Shown here: positions 22,993 to 31,831 of the stretch, one piece after another
How positions within the stretch are numbered: position 1 is the first letter of the stretch
How the letters are laid out: each line of letters starts with the position of its first letter
Source: an uncultured Treponema sp.
Lineage (GTDB): Bacteria; Spirochaetota; Spirochaetia; Treponematales; Treponemataceae
Direction of reading: 5' to 3'
NCBI GenBank assembly: GCA_937894335.1
Contig: CALCRU010000043.1
Coordinates: 1 to 51,887 of the forward strand
Length of the DNA stretch: 51,887 nucleotides
The notes under the pieces: generated by a model
The model's input: only the letters and a program-made list of their open reading frames with translations
Told to the model about the DNA's origin: nothing
Databases searched by the model: none
Position numbers and translations under genes: made by a program

Positions 22993-24165
22993 ATGAAAGA
23001 ACTCGAACTTAAATACGGATGCAACCCTAACCAGAAGCCGGCAAGGGTTTTTATGGAAGAGGGAGACTTACCCGTTACAGTGCTTAACGGTAAGCCCGGA
23101 TTCATCAACCTGCTAGACGCCCTAAACGGATGGCAGCTTGTAAAGGAACTCAAAGAGGCTACAGGACTTCCTGCCGCAACAAGTTTCAAGCATGTTTCTC
23201 CTGCAGGAGCTGCAATAGGACGCCCACTTTCAGACACACTCAAAAAAATCTACTACACTGATGATGTGGAACTCACTCCTCTAGCATGCGCCTACGCAAG
23301 GGCAAGAGGTGCAGACCGAATGTCAAGTTTTGGAGACTTCATAGCCCTTAGCGACAAATGCGACAAGTCAACCGCACTCCTCATCAAAAAGGAAGTAAGC
23401 GACGGAATCATTGCACCAGATTACGATGCAGACGCCCTGGAAATTCTTAAGGCAAAGAAAAAAGGCGGCTACTGTGTCCTTAAAATTGATCCTTCATACA
23501 TTCCGGCCCAGCTAGAAAAAAAGCAGGTGTTCGGAGTTACATTTGAACAGGGACACAACTTCATAAAGCTTGATGACGAATGCCTTAAAAACATCGTTAC
23601 AGAAAACAAAACTCTTACAAAGGAAGACAGGGACAACCTTCTTATTTCCCTCATCATACTTAAGTACACCCAGTCAAACAGCGTGTGCTATGTAAAGGAC
23701 GGTCAAGCAATTGGAATAGGAGCCGGTCAGCAGAGCCGCATTCACTGCACAAGACTTGCAGGCGACAAGGCGGACAAGTGGTGGCTAAGACAAAGCCCTC
23801 AGGTTTTGAACCTTCAGTTTAAGGACGACATTAAACGGGCAGACCGCGACAATACCATTGATGTGTTTACCAGCGACGACTACGATGATGTTCTTGCGGA
23901 AGGAGAATGGCAGAAGTGGTTCAAGTCAAAACCAGCACCCTTTACCCGTGAAGAACGCAAGGCTTGGATTGCAAAGAACACAGATGTTGCAGTAGGAAGC
24001 GATGCCTTCTTCCCCTTTGGAGACAACATTGAACGAGCCCACCGCTCAGGAGCAAAAGTAATTGCAGAACCAGGCGGCTCAATCCGTGACGACAATGTAA
24101 TAGAAACTTGCAACAAGTACGGAATTACAATGGCCTTTACAGGAGTAAGACTCTTCCATCACTAG
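22993..24165 (+). CDS. purH: stand-alone AICAR transformylase (PurH C-terminal type)
   Basis: The 390-residue protein carries out the formyltransferase step that turns AICAR into FAICAR with 10-formyl-THF in purine synthesis. The catalytic Lys-His pair lies in SFKHVSPAGAA, and C-terminal family motifs include VGSDAFFPFGDNI, AEPGGSIRDD and TGVRLFHH. The N-terminal MGS-fold IMP cyclohydrolase domain of ordinary PurH (~200 residues) is absent, so ring closure must be done by another protein. It is monocistronic with a bidirectional terminator. The symbol is used for the domain homology only. Confidence 0.92.
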   Translation: MKELELKYGCNPNQKPARVFMEEGDLPVTVLNGKPGFINLLDALNGWQLVKELKEATGLPAATSFKHVSPAGAAIGRPLSDTLKKIYYTDDVELTPLACAYARARGADRMSSFGDFIALSDKCDKSTALLIKKEVSDGIIAPDYDADALEILKAKKKGGYCVLKIDPSYIPAQLEKKQVFGVTFEQGHNFIKLDDECLKNIVTENKTLTKEDRDNLLISLIILKYTQSNSVCYVKDGQAIGIGAGQQSRIHCTRLAGDKADKWWLRQSPQVLNLQFKDDIKRADRDNTIDVFTSDDYDDVLAEGEWQKWFKSKPAPFTREERKAWIAKNTDVAVGSDAFFPFGDNIERAHRSGAKVIAEPGGSIRDDNVIETCNKYGITMAFTGVRLFHH

Positions 24166-24203
24166 ACCGTCAGGTTTTCCATTTGCAGGCGGCAAAAACA
24201 AAA

Positions 24204-24232
24204 AAGGGCATCTCTAAAACAGAGGTGCCCTT
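24204..24232. terminator. bidirectional intrinsic terminator between purH and mcp
   Basis: A 12-bp stem AAGGGCATCTCT/AGAGGTGCCCTT with a 5-nt loop lies between convergent genes. A T-rich run follows on both strands: TTGCTCTTTT on the plus strand and CCCTTTTTTG on the minus strand. The minus-strand tract, serving the chemoreceptor gene, is stronger. Confidence 0.85.
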
Positions 24233-24258
24233 GCTCTTTTAAATAAACAAACTAAAAC

Positions 24259-26337
24259 TTACGAAACCTTAAATGCACTTACCGCTTCAGAAAGAACCTT
24301 AACAGACTTCTGCGCCTTGTCAGAAATTTCCGTCATGCTCTGGGAAGTTGCAGAAAGGGCATTAGAGGCAGAACCGCAGGACTGAATGCCTGAATCAACT
24401 TCGGCCTGCATAGAAGTAAGAGTTCTACAGTTTTCCGCAACCTGACCCGTTCCCGAAGTAATAACCTGAGAGCTTTCCTTAACTGTGGAACAACTGTTCT
24501 TAATGTCGGTAAGAGAAGCAAGAATTTCTTCGGCCCTTGAGCCCTGTTCAGAAACAGTCTGAGAAAGTCCGTTCATTGTAGTTTCAAAGTTTTTAATTTC
24601 TGCAATGGTTTCCTCAAATGATTTTTCCACATCAAGTGAAGATTCAGAAATATCGTTAATTCTTGACTGAATTGACCTAAGGGATGCACTAGAGTCTTTG
24701 GCCTGCTTACTTGTTGTTTCTGCCAACTTTCTGATTTCGTCCGCAACAACGGCAAAACCTGCACCCGCTTCTCCTGCATGGGCAGCCTCAATTGCAGCGT
24801 TCATAGCAAGAAGGTTTGTCTGACTTGCAACAGAAGAAATGACGGTATTCATTTCCAAAAGCGCACCTGACTCCGCCTGAACTTCCTGAATCTGCTCTAC
24901 GGATTTTTTAAGAGCCTTTGTATTTTCCGCAGAAGAGGCAACAATGCTTCCAACTTTCACAGACATAGCTTCGGTAGTTTTTGTAATGCCAAAGAAGTTG
25001 TTCATCATGTCTTCAATATGACCAGAAGAAGAAATAATCAGATTGTTCTGTGTTTCAATTTCTGAGTCAAGAACTTTTGTATTTTGAGCAACCTGATTTA
25101 CCGCTTCGTTAACAGAAGAAATTGCATTACTCTGTCGTTCGATTGTAGAGTTCATTCCGTTAATTGCGATTTCAGTTGTAGAAACAGAAGAATTAATTTC
25201 TTGAGAATTTTCTGCAAGCTGATTTGAAACATCCTGAATAGATGCAGAAGATTCCCTTATTGTGCCAACAAGATTTCCAACACTCTTCGAGAAGGCATTG
25301 AATCCCTTTGCAAGCTGAGAGGCTTCCTTTGTAACATAGTCTGGATACACTCTTGTAAAGTCACCCTTTTCAATATACTCGCATCCTTCAACAAGGTCTT
25401 TAAAGTTGTTGGACACGCGCTTTGAAATAAAGATGTCAAACAGGATAAGCAGTATTACTATTACGGCAAGACCAAGGAATGTGTAGCGAACAAGTTTCAT
25501 GTACTGGGCAGAGAAGTCTGACTCAGGACCTTCTACTACAATAAACCAGTCCGTTCCGTCAATGGCACGAACACCGTAGTACTTTCCACTTTCGGTAAAT
25601 GACTTTGCAATGCCGTCCAGATAAGCCTGCTTGGAATAAGACTTAAATGTTATCGAGTCCAGATAATTTTTTTCCATGATTTTTGAAAAGTCATCATTGG
25701 TTATGAAAAGTCCTTCCTTATTGACTATGTAGACCTTTCCGTTTTGCGAAACATTAATATCCTTTACAGCCTCAGAAAGAGCGTCCAAAACAATGTCTGC
25801 TGCAGAAATGCCAATAAGGTTTCCGTTTGCATCAAGAACGCGGTAACTTAGCGTAACAATTATTTTTCCTGTATTTACATCGGTAAAGGGTTCGGTGTAG
25901 CAAATCTCGTTGCGGTTATTTACTGCATTTTTATGCCATGCCCGCGACTGCATGTCAAAGTCGGAAGGCGCTTCCCATCCGGTATGAGAAATTAAAGTGC
26001 CGCCTTCCCAAATCTGTTCGTAGGTTGCATAGTAAAGCAGAGTTTCTTCCATCATGTTTTTTCCCATGCTTTCTATAACGGAGCGCATCTGGCTTCTGTT
26101 TTCCAAAGAGGGAATTACATTTGAAAGGTCCACGACAAGATCTTCATATTCGCCCAAGATATCGGAAACTTCCTTGTTAAGAGTTTCCATGGACTGGCTT
26201 ACAGAACTTACCGTAGATGATTTTATTATGTTGTTCATTACATACATTTGGGAAAAAACCAGAAAGATTACAGAAATAAAGACTGAACCAATCATGCCAA
26301 TCAAAACTTCTGCTATAAGCGAAAGATGTCGTTTCAT
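24259..26337 (-). CDS. methyl-accepting chemotaxis protein with dCache-like sensor
   Basis: The 692-residue chemoreceptor has an N-terminal transmembrane segment (about 8-32) and an extracytoplasmic dCache-like domain (about 40-275; segments QSRAWHKNAV, CYTEPFTDVNTGKIIVTLS, GISAADIVLDAL). A second transmembrane segment (about 280-303), a HAMP linker and a methyl-accepting signalling coiled coil follow. The hairpin tip AIEAAHAGEAGAGFAVVADEI is near residues 515-535. No C-terminal CheR-tethering pentapeptide is seen. AAGG lies before the ATG. It is 23 bp downstream of lgt. The ligand is unknown; amino acids or related small molecules are common for dCache. Confidence 0.94.
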   Translation of the reverse strand: MKRHLSLIAEVLIGMIGSVFISVIFLVFSQMYVMNNIIKSSTVSSVSQSMETLNKEVSDILGEYEDLVVDLSNVIPSLENRSQMRSVIESMGKNMMEETLLYYATYEQIWEGGTLISHTGWEAPSDFDMQSRAWHKNAVNNRNEICYTEPFTDVNTGKIIVTLSYRVLDANGNLIGISAADIVLDALSEAVKDINVSQNGKVYIVNKEGLFITNDDFSKIMEKNYLDSITFKSYSKQAYLDGIAKSFTESGKYYGVRAIDGTDWFIVVEGPESDFSAQYMKLVRYTFLGLAVIVILLILFDIFISKRVSNNFKDLVEGCEYIEKGDFTRVYPDYVTKEASQLAKGFNAFSKSVGNLVGTIRESSASIQDVSNQLAENSQEINSSVSTTEIAINGMNSTIERQSNAISSVNEAVNQVAQNTKVLDSEIETQNNLIISSSGHIEDMMNNFFGITKTTEAMSVKVGSIVASSAENTKALKKSVEQIQEVQAESGALLEMNTVISSVASQTNLLAMNAAIEAAHAGEAGAGFAVVADEIRKLAETTSKQAKDSSASLRSIQSRINDISESSLDVEKSFEETIAEIKNFETTMNGLSQTVSEQGSRAEEILASLTDIKNSCSTVKESSQVITSGTGQVAENCRTLTSMQAEVDSGIQSCGSASNALSATSQSMTEISDKAQKSVKVLSEAVSAFKVS

Positions 26338-26360
26338 TTGAGTACCTTCTTATATAAAAT

Positions 26361-27356
26361 TTATGATAAAGTTCTGTTTTTTTTCTCGCGCTTCCACTGC
26401 ACGAACATTAAAATCAATCCGCCTATAATCATAAGGAAGCAGAGAATTTGCCCCGTACTTATATTTAGGAGGGATGAATTTGTATACAGTATTTCGCTGC
26501 CGTTTGCACTGATTCTGTAACCCAAATCTGCATCAGGCTCACGGAAGTATTCTATTACAAAGCGCACTAGTCCGTAACCGATTGTGTAGCATGCCGACAA
26601 AAATCCGTCGAAAGGCTTTTTCTTTCTAAGAAACCAGAGAAGGCACCACAGTCCCACGCCTTCAAACAAGGCTTCGTAAAGCTGACTGGGATGTCTGGGA
26701 AGGTTAACAAGGCGCTGACCTTCGGCAACAGTCATTCCGCACTTTGCCATAAAGTCCTGTACCCAGTCCAAACTTACGGAAACACTTTCTGCTGCCGCTC
26801 GTGGAAAGACCATTCCCCAAGGCATTGTTGTAATGCGTCCGTAAAGTTCACCGTTCATAAAGTTTCCTATGCGACCAAAGGTGTAGCCCAACGGAATTGC
26901 GACACACATTGCGTCTATCCACTTCCAGGTCTTTCTCTTGTGCTTTTTGCACCAGAGTAGCATTCCAATAAGTCCGCCTATAAATCCGCCGTGATAGCTC
27001 ATTCCTGCCAAACCGGTAAACTGTTTTGTAGTCGTGTCAAAGGGCCAAAAAATAAGCCATGGATGAGTCCAGTAATTTACTTCGGTGTCGTAAACAAGAC
27101 AGGAAAAAATTCTTGCGCCTAAAATAAGTGCAATGATTCCCCACCATATAAAACTAAAGATGTCGTCTTCTGTTGCAATGTAGTTTTCTTCATTAAGGGC
27201 GCCTTCCTTTAGTTCTCTGCGCAAAATGCAGAAGGCTGTTACAAAGGCAACCACATACATTAGTCCGTACCACTTTAATAGATTGAGTACAGGGACTGTG
27301 GGAAAAAGCGAAGGACTTATCCACTTGGGATATTCAACATACAAAAGCGAATTCAT
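26361..27356 (-). CDS. lgt: prolipoprotein diacylglyceryl transferase
   Basis: The 331-residue inner-membrane enzyme transfers diacylglycerol from phosphatidylglycerol to the lipobox Cys of prolipoproteins. Seven hydrophobic segments are visible. The signature GRIGNFMNGELYGR holds the essential Arg/Asn region, MSYHGGFIGG carries the conserved His region, and HPSQLYEAL is the third diagnostic motif. The window encodes several lipoprotein candidates for it. It starts seven bases after the MinD-like gene's stop. It is somewhat longer than the typical ~280 residues because of an N-terminal and a mid-protein extension. Confidence 0.95.
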   Translation of the reverse strand: MNSLLYVEYPKWISPSLFPTVPVLNLLKWYGLMYVVAFVTAFCILRRELKEGALNEENYIATEDDIFSFIWWGIIALILGARIFSCLVYDTEVNYWTHPWLIFWPFDTTTKQFTGLAGMSYHGGFIGGLIGMLLWCKKHKRKTWKWIDAMCVAIPLGYTFGRIGNFMNGELYGRITTMPWGMVFPRAAAESVSVSLDWVQDFMAKCGMTVAEGQRLVNLPRHPSQLYEALFEGVGLWCLLWFLRKKKPFDGFLSACYTIGYGLVRFVIEYFREPDADLGYRISANGSEILYTNSSLLNISTGQILCFLMIIGGLILMFVQWKREKKNRTLS

Positions 27357-27363
27357 TTTATTC

Positions 27364-28509
27364 TCACACTTTAAAGCCTTGTTTTGCGGCTTCTACAAGT
27401 TTCTTTTTTAGCAGAAGGTTTTCGGAACGGAGGGCGTTCAGTTCGTACTGCTGGGTCTTTATGGTTTCGGCAAGTTCGCTGGTGGTAAGCGCTCCTGAAC
27501 CAAGAAGTTCCTCTACATAAGACATGCGGGCGTTAAAGTCGTCGTGGGCTTCTTCGGCTGCAACATCGTAAGAATTTTCCGTTGCCTCAAGTGCATCGTA
27601 GTTGTCGTCAAACTTTAGCGTTTCTGACTGGAGGATTTTTTCTGCAATGCGGAAGACTGCCTGCGAAATGAGGGACTGGGGCTTGTAAATGATGATTGGA
27701 AGTCTAGAAGCCAGAGCCTTGTCCTGCAGGGTGTCCCTGTACACTACTCCCAAATGCTCAAGGTCGAGTCCAAGATACTGATTGCACGAGCGGCGGATTT
27801 TCTGCGCCCTGTCAGCATCCTTGGGGTCGTCCATCATGTTAAGAACAAGACGGGGTCTAAACTGAGACATGCGCCTCTTGAACAGTGCAGTACTTTCAGG
27901 GTCAACTGATTCAAGTTGTTCTACAAGTTTTGGAATGTAAAGACGCTGCAAGGAAGAAGAGTCGTCCTTTAGGTTTTCGAGATATTTGTATGCAGCTGAA
28001 CCCCGTTTGAAGGTGTTGTACATCATGCGGAATACAACATTCTTAAGAAAGAGGTAACCGTTTAAGGTTGCAGTAACAGTTGGTGCAGTAACAACAATTC
28101 CCTGAGGAGAAAGAAGGAACATGTCCAAAATTGTAAGATGAGTACCCGCTCCCAGATCAAGAATCAGATAGTCGGCATCAACTTTAAGAAAGTGCTTGAT
28201 AAGATCATTTTTCTGAGATGCCTTTATTGCCGTAAGTCCAGGAATTTCTGAATCGCCTGCCATAAAGGAAACATTTTCGTATTCTGTAGGAACAAGGGAT
28301 TCTTCAAATGAAGTCTGCCCCGTAAGAAATGTTCCTATTCCGCTTTTTGGAGACTGCTGTCCTATAACAAGATGAAGGTTAGAAGCCCCCAAGTCCAAGT
28401 CGGCAAGAACTACTTTCTTTCCAGCCTGACCCAGCGCTATGGCAAGATTGGCACTCAAGAGACTTTTTCCCACACCGCCTTTTCCGCTCGCAATTGGAAT
28501 TATCTGCAT
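27364..28509 (-). CDS. MinD/ParA-family P-loop ATPase
   Basis: The 381-residue protein begins with the deviant Walker A motif GKGGVGKS (9-16), followed by ADLDLGASNLHL (switch I) and LILDLGAGTH (switch II). This fits the MRP/MinD/FlhG group. A C-terminal ~80-residue extension is predicted to be coiled-coil (TTSELAETIKTQQYELNALRSENL). FlhG-like, chromosome-related or envelope-positioning roles are possible, and the neighbours (murB, lgt) do not decide. It has its own promoter and a start codon six bases after the -10. Confidence 0.85.
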   Translation of the reverse strand: MQIIPIASGKGGVGKSLLSANLAIALGQAGKKVVLADLDLGASNLHLVIGQQSPKSGIGTFLTGQTSFEESLVPTEYENVSFMAGDSEIPGLTAIKASQKNDLIKHFLKVDADYLILDLGAGTHLTILDMFLLSPQGIVVTAPTVTATLNGYLFLKNVVFRMMYNTFKRGSAAYKYLENLKDDSSSLQRLYIPKLVEQLESVDPESTALFKRRMSQFRPRLVLNMMDDPKDADRAQKIRRSCNQYLGLDLEHLGVVYRDTLQDKALASRLPIIIYKPQSLISQAVFRIAEKILQSETLKFDDNYDALEATENSYDVAAEEAHDDFNARMSYVEELLGSGALTTSELAETIKTQQYELNALRSENLLLKKKLVEAAKQGFKV

Positions 28510-28515
28510 AGGATT

Positions 28516-28545
28516 AGTATATCTTAATTTTGGGCATTATGACAA
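28516..28545 (-). promoter_or_regulatory. promoter of the MinD-like gene, predicted leaderless start
   Basis: On the minus strand TTGTCA (28545-28540), an 18-bp spacer and TATACT (28521-28516) are followed by six bases and the ATG at 28509. It lies in the 48-bp gap after murB and has no Shine-Dalgarno sequence. Confidence 0.6.
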
Positions 28546-28557
28546 GCGACTAACAGG

Positions 28558-29628
28558 CTACACAAAAATAATCTCTGGCTCTATGTTGAATCCTGTGCAC
28601 TCCCTTACAGCCGTCTGGGCAAGGGTAACAAGTTCCTTTATGTCTTGTGCGCTTGCACTTCCCCTGTTGATGATGAAGTTGCCGTGCCAGGGTGCAATCT
28701 GTGCGCCTCCCCTTAAAGTCCCCTTTAGTCCGCATTCATCAATGAGGGCGCCGGTGGGCTTCCCAAAGTTGCGATTATTTTTGAAGACACTTCCTGCACT
28801 GGGAAACTTAAAGTGTCCCTTTTTGCGCCTGTCTTCTTCGTAAAAGCTGCATTTCTCAAGAAGGGTCTTGGGGCTTGAATCTGATAAAGAAAGGGCAAAT
28901 GTTACCGAGGTTACTATGTTTTTTGTTCCCGTAAAGGGGGAATGCTTGTATGACCAGTCGGATTCTCTCACGGTTAAGGTTTTTTCTGCAAATCCGTCAG
29001 AGGCGTCAAGATATGTTACGGAAGAAATTACATCGCTAAGGCTTTTTTCGTAACATCGGGCATTCATGTAGGCGGCTCCACCCACTGTTCCAGGCAGGGA
29101 GGCAAAGCATTCTATTCCAGTAAGAGCATGTTCCGCCGCGTAAAGGACTACAGCATCGGTAAGAGTTCCAGCTCCTGCGGTCAAGAGGACTGGGGCCCCC
29201 TTAGCAGAAGATGTTGCTCCGTCAGCATAAGATGCCGCCCTGTCAGCAGAAGATGTCGCTCCGTCAGCGTAAGATGCCGCCCTGTCAGCAGAAGAAGGCG
29301 CCCTGTCAGCGTAAGATGTCGCTCCGTCAGTGTAAGATGCCGACACTCCCTCAAGGCGCCGCGTAGACACAACCGCTCCGTCAAAGCCACTGTCGCTTAC
29401 CACAACATTGCTGCCGCCCCCAAGTACAAAAAGGCGCGTCCCGTTAGCCCAAAGAGTTTTCAGTGCAAAGGCCAAAGAGGCTGAATCCTCAGGCTCTACA
29501 AAAAGAGAAGCCCTTCCTCCAACCTTCATTGTGGTACGCTCAGAAAGCCCCTCTTCAAACGAAAGACTTCCCTTAAAAAACGGTGAGTTCTTGATATTTT
29601 CGCCTATTTCTCGTATGCTTAGTGTCAT
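28558..29628 (-). CDS. murB: UDP-N-acetylmuramate dehydrogenase with heptapeptide-repeat insert
   Basis: MurB reduces enolpyruvyl-UDP-GlcNAc with NADPH and FAD. The FAD-binding region has TTMKVGGRA and LGGGSNVVV, the substrate region has GIECFASLPGTVGGAAYMNA, and the C-terminal domain has the catalytic Ser in PSAGSVFKN and a late Glu in IEPEIIF. It is longer than most MurB (356 versus ~300 residues). The excess is mainly seven tandem heptapeptides (SYADGAT/SSADRAA type) at about residues 98-146, placed in a loop between GFDGAVVSTRRLEG and VLLTAGAGT. The reading frame is intact. The ATG lies eight bases after a perfect TATAAT. Confidence 0.93.
   Translation of the reverse strand: MTLSIREIGENIKNSPFFKGSLSFEEGLSERTTMKVGGRASLFVEPEDSASLAFALKTLWANGTRLFVLGGGSNVVVSDSGFDGAVVSTRRLEGVSASYTDGATSYADRAPSSADRAASYADGATSSADRAASYADGATSSAKGAPVLLTAGAGTLTDAVVLYAAEHALTGIECFASLPGTVGGAAYMNARCYEKSLSDVISSVTYLDASDGFAEKTLTVRESDWSYKHSPFTGTKNIVTSVTFALSLSDSSPKTLLEKCSFYEEDRRKKGHFKFPSAGSVFKNNRNFGKPTGALIDECGLKGTLRGGAQIAPWHGNFIINRGSASAQDIKELVTLAQTAVRECTGFNIEPEIIFV
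29190..29336. repeat. in-frame 21-bp minisatellite inside murB (7 units)
   Basis: Seven 21-bp units tile exactly from 29190 to 29336. Units at 29232-29252 and 29274-29294 are identical, and 29211-29252 versus 29253-29294 differ at two bases, so expansion also occurred in 42-bp steps. Each unit encodes a heptapeptide of the form S-Y/S-A-D-G/R-A-T/A/P. The repeat keeps the murB frame whatever the copy number. Confidence 0.95.
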
Positions 29629-29636
29629 TGCGTTTT

Positions 29637-29642
29637 ATTATA
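29637..29642 (-). promoter_or_regulatory. -10 box before murB
   Basis: A perfect TATAAT on the minus strand (29642-29637) ends eight bases before the murB ATG. No Shine-Dalgarno sequence and no good -35 hexamer is seen at 16-18 bp. The geometry matches the other predicted leaderless genes in the window. Confidence 0.45.
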
Positions 29643-29680
29643 GAATAAATCAGAATAAAATGCGAGTACAGGACAGTAAA

Positions 29681-31222
29681 ATGGCTTTACGACTATACAA
29701 TACAATGGGTAGGACAATTCAGGATTTTGTTCCCATCACCCCTGGATTTGTAGGATTCTACGGATGCGGTCCTACGGTTTACAACTATGCCCACATTGGA
29801 AACCTGCGCGCTTATGTCTTTCTTGACACCCTTGACCGTTCCCTTTCGTTTTTAGGTTACGACAAAAAGCATGTCATGAACATTACCGACATAGGCCACC
29901 TTACAGGCGATGCTGATGAAGGCGATGACAAAATGCTTAAGACGGCTCAAGAAAGGCACCAGAGCGTCCTCGAAGTAGCACAGTTTTACACAGATGCATT
30001 TTTTGCAGACATGGATGCCCTTAACATAATAAGGCCGGATGTTGTCTGCAAGGCCACGGACCACATCAGCGAAATGATTGAACTCATAAAGCGCATAGAG
30101 GCCAACGGACACACCTACATGGCAGGGGGAAACCTCTACTACGATGTTACCACCTACGAGCACTACGGAGACCTGGCCCAGCTTAACCTTGACGAACTAA
30201 AGGCGGGAGCGGGAAAAAGGGCCGTTGTTGTGGTAGACGAAAACAAGCGCAATCCCCACGACTTTGTACTCTGGTTTACAAAAAGCAAATTTGAAAATCA
30301 GGCTCTTACTTGGGACTCTCCTTGGGGACGAGGATACCCCGGTTGGCATATAGAATGTTCTGCCATGAGCATGAAGTATCTAGGCGAGCATTTTGACATT
30401 CACACTGGCGGAATTGACCATGTGCCTATTCACCACACTAACGAAATAGCCCAAAGTGAAGGCGCTACTGGCAAAAAGTGGGTAAACTACTGGCTGCACA
30501 ACGAGTTCCTCATTCTTGAAGGCGGCAAGATGAGCAAGTCTTCGGGACACTTCATTACCCTGCAGACTCCACTGCCTCCCGAAAAGGGATTTTCCCTTAA
30601 GGACAAGGGTTTTGAACCTTTGGACTACCGCTTTTTCCTCTTGGGAGGCCACTACAGAAAGCAGCTTGTCTTTTCCCTTGACGCACTGGAAAGCGCAAAG
30701 AACGGTCGTGCATCCCTTTCCCAGAAAATTGCAAAACTTGCTTCCAAAGGCGGCATTCAGCTGTCAAAAGGTAAGACTTATAAAAAAGGCCAGGCAGACA
30801 GCCGCGACGGCTTAAGCGAAAATGCTATCAAATACCTTGACGCGTTTAAGGCAGCTCTAGAAAACGACCTCATGACCCCGGTTGCCCTAAGCACGGTTTC
30901 CAAACTACTCAAGGACCAGAACCTTGCACCCACAGAAGCCCTTGAACTGATTGACCGCATGGACAGCGTTCTTGGACTTAAGCTCATAGAAAACGCCGCA
31001 AAAGTTCAGGAAGAGGCAAAAAAGGCAGAAGAAGCGGCTCTTACCCGTTACGACCACTCCGGCGACCCCGAAGCCCCTCAAATAGACGCACTTGTTGCAG
31101 AAAGAATTGCCGCTAAAAAGGCAAAGGATTTTGCAAGGGCAGACGCAATAAGAGACGAACTAACGGCAAAAGGAATAGTCGTAACCGACACACCAAACGG
31201 TCCCGTCTGGGAACGAGCCTAA
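29681..31222 (+). CDS. cysS: cysteinyl-tRNA synthetase
   Basis: The 513-residue class Ia synthetase has Cys29 as a zinc ligand in YGCGPTVYNYAHIGN, where HIGN is the HIGH motif. The zinc/cysteine-site segment HIECSAMS and the KMSKS loop (283-287, GGKMSKSSG) follow, and the C-terminal anticodon-binding part ends with the usual KDFARADAIRDEL. Length is slightly above typical. The start at 29681 follows AGGACAG; an in-frame ATG at 29660 is possible, and longer extensions would run through murB on the other strand. Confidence 0.95.
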   Translation: MALRLYNTMGRTIQDFVPITPGFVGFYGCGPTVYNYAHIGNLRAYVFLDTLDRSLSFLGYDKKHVMNITDIGHLTGDADEGDDKMLKTAQERHQSVLEVAQFYTDAFFADMDALNIIRPDVVCKATDHISEMIELIKRIEANGHTYMAGGNLYYDVTTYEHYGDLAQLNLDELKAGAGKRAVVVVDENKRNPHDFVLWFTKSKFENQALTWDSPWGRGYPGWHIECSAMSMKYLGEHFDIHTGGIDHVPIHHTNEIAQSEGATGKKWVNYWLHNEFLILEGGKMSKSSGHFITLQTPLPPEKGFSLKDKGFEPLDYRFFLLGGHYRKQLVFSLDALESAKNGRASLSQKIAKLASKGGIQLSKGKTYKKGQADSRDGLSENAIKYLDAFKAALENDLMTPVALSTVSKLLKDQNLAPTEALELIDRMDSVLGLKLIENAAKVQEEAKKAEEAALTRYDHSGDPEAPQIDALVAERIAAKKAKDFARADAIRDELTAKGIVVTDTPNGPVWERA

Positions 31223-31270
31223 ATTAGGCTTAGAAAAACATTTTGGTTCTGTAACTTAGGGAGGATTGCA

Positions 31271-31831
31271 GTGTTTGATAATAGTGAAAGTTCCGCAGGA
31301 GCAAGACAGATAAACTGTGCTGACCCAGCGGACTTTAGGACAGTATATAACGCCACATACCAGTTACTTTTTAAGGTTGCTTACAGAGTTGTAAACGACG
31401 AAGAGGCTGCGGAAGACCTAGTTCACGATTCGCTCATAAAAGCTAACGAAAAGGAACTTGTGTTTCCGTCACTGGACGATGTTAAATACTGGCTTATTCG
31501 CGTAGTAAAAAATGCATCCCTTAACTATGCCAAGCGTAAGGTGCGCGAGGCAAAGGCTTACCACAAGGCACTGTACGAAGGCAGACAGCACATGGAAGGC
31601 GGCGAGTCAGAGGTACTCAAGGCCGAAACGGTTCAGAAGGCTCGGGAAGCCCTAAACCAGTTGCCAGAAAAGCTAAAGGAAGTATTGGTTCTCCGCGAGT
31701 ATGGCGAAATGAATTATAAGGAAATAGGACAGGTGCTGGGAATTACCGAAGGAAATGTAAAGGTAAGGGTATTCCGCGCACGGGAACAACTAGCAAAACT
31801 TATAGGAGAAGAAGATGTCTACTTGCCCTGA
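31271..31831 (+). CDS. ECF-type RNA polymerase sigma factor
   Basis: The 186-residue protein has sigma region 2 (TVYNATYQLLFKVAYRVVNDEEAAEDLVHD, so the DLVxD-type core-binding helix is visible) and region 4 (LNQLPEKLKEVLVLREYGEMNYKEIG, then ITEGNVKVRVFRAREQL), as in RpoE-like factors. The GTG start at 31271 has GGGAGG eight bases upstream. Its 3' end overlaps the next gene by 17 bp, which encodes a zinc anti-sigma factor, the standard regulatory pair. It is 48 bp downstream of cysS without an obvious terminator. Confidence 0.92.
   Translation: MFDNSESSAGARQINCADPADFRTVYNATYQLLFKVAYRVVNDEEAAEDLVHDSLIKANEKELVFPSLDDVKYWLIRVVKNASLNYAKRKVREAKAYHKALYEGRQHMEGGESEVLKAETVQKAREALNQLPEKLKEVLVLREYGEMNYKEIGQVLGITEGNVKVRVFRAREQLAKLIGEEDVYLP

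Noticed and set aside
29128..29484. Open reading frame on the plus strand through the murB repeats (Arg/Cys/Ser-rich)
   Set aside because: It is the antisense of the 21-bp repeat, which is stop-free in several frames; it lacks a Shine-Dalgarno sequence and crosses conserved MurB codons.
30612..30815. Small overlapping frames inside cysS, gltB and other long genes
   Set aside because: All lie within well-supported genes in other frames and have no ribosome-binding site or family resemblance.
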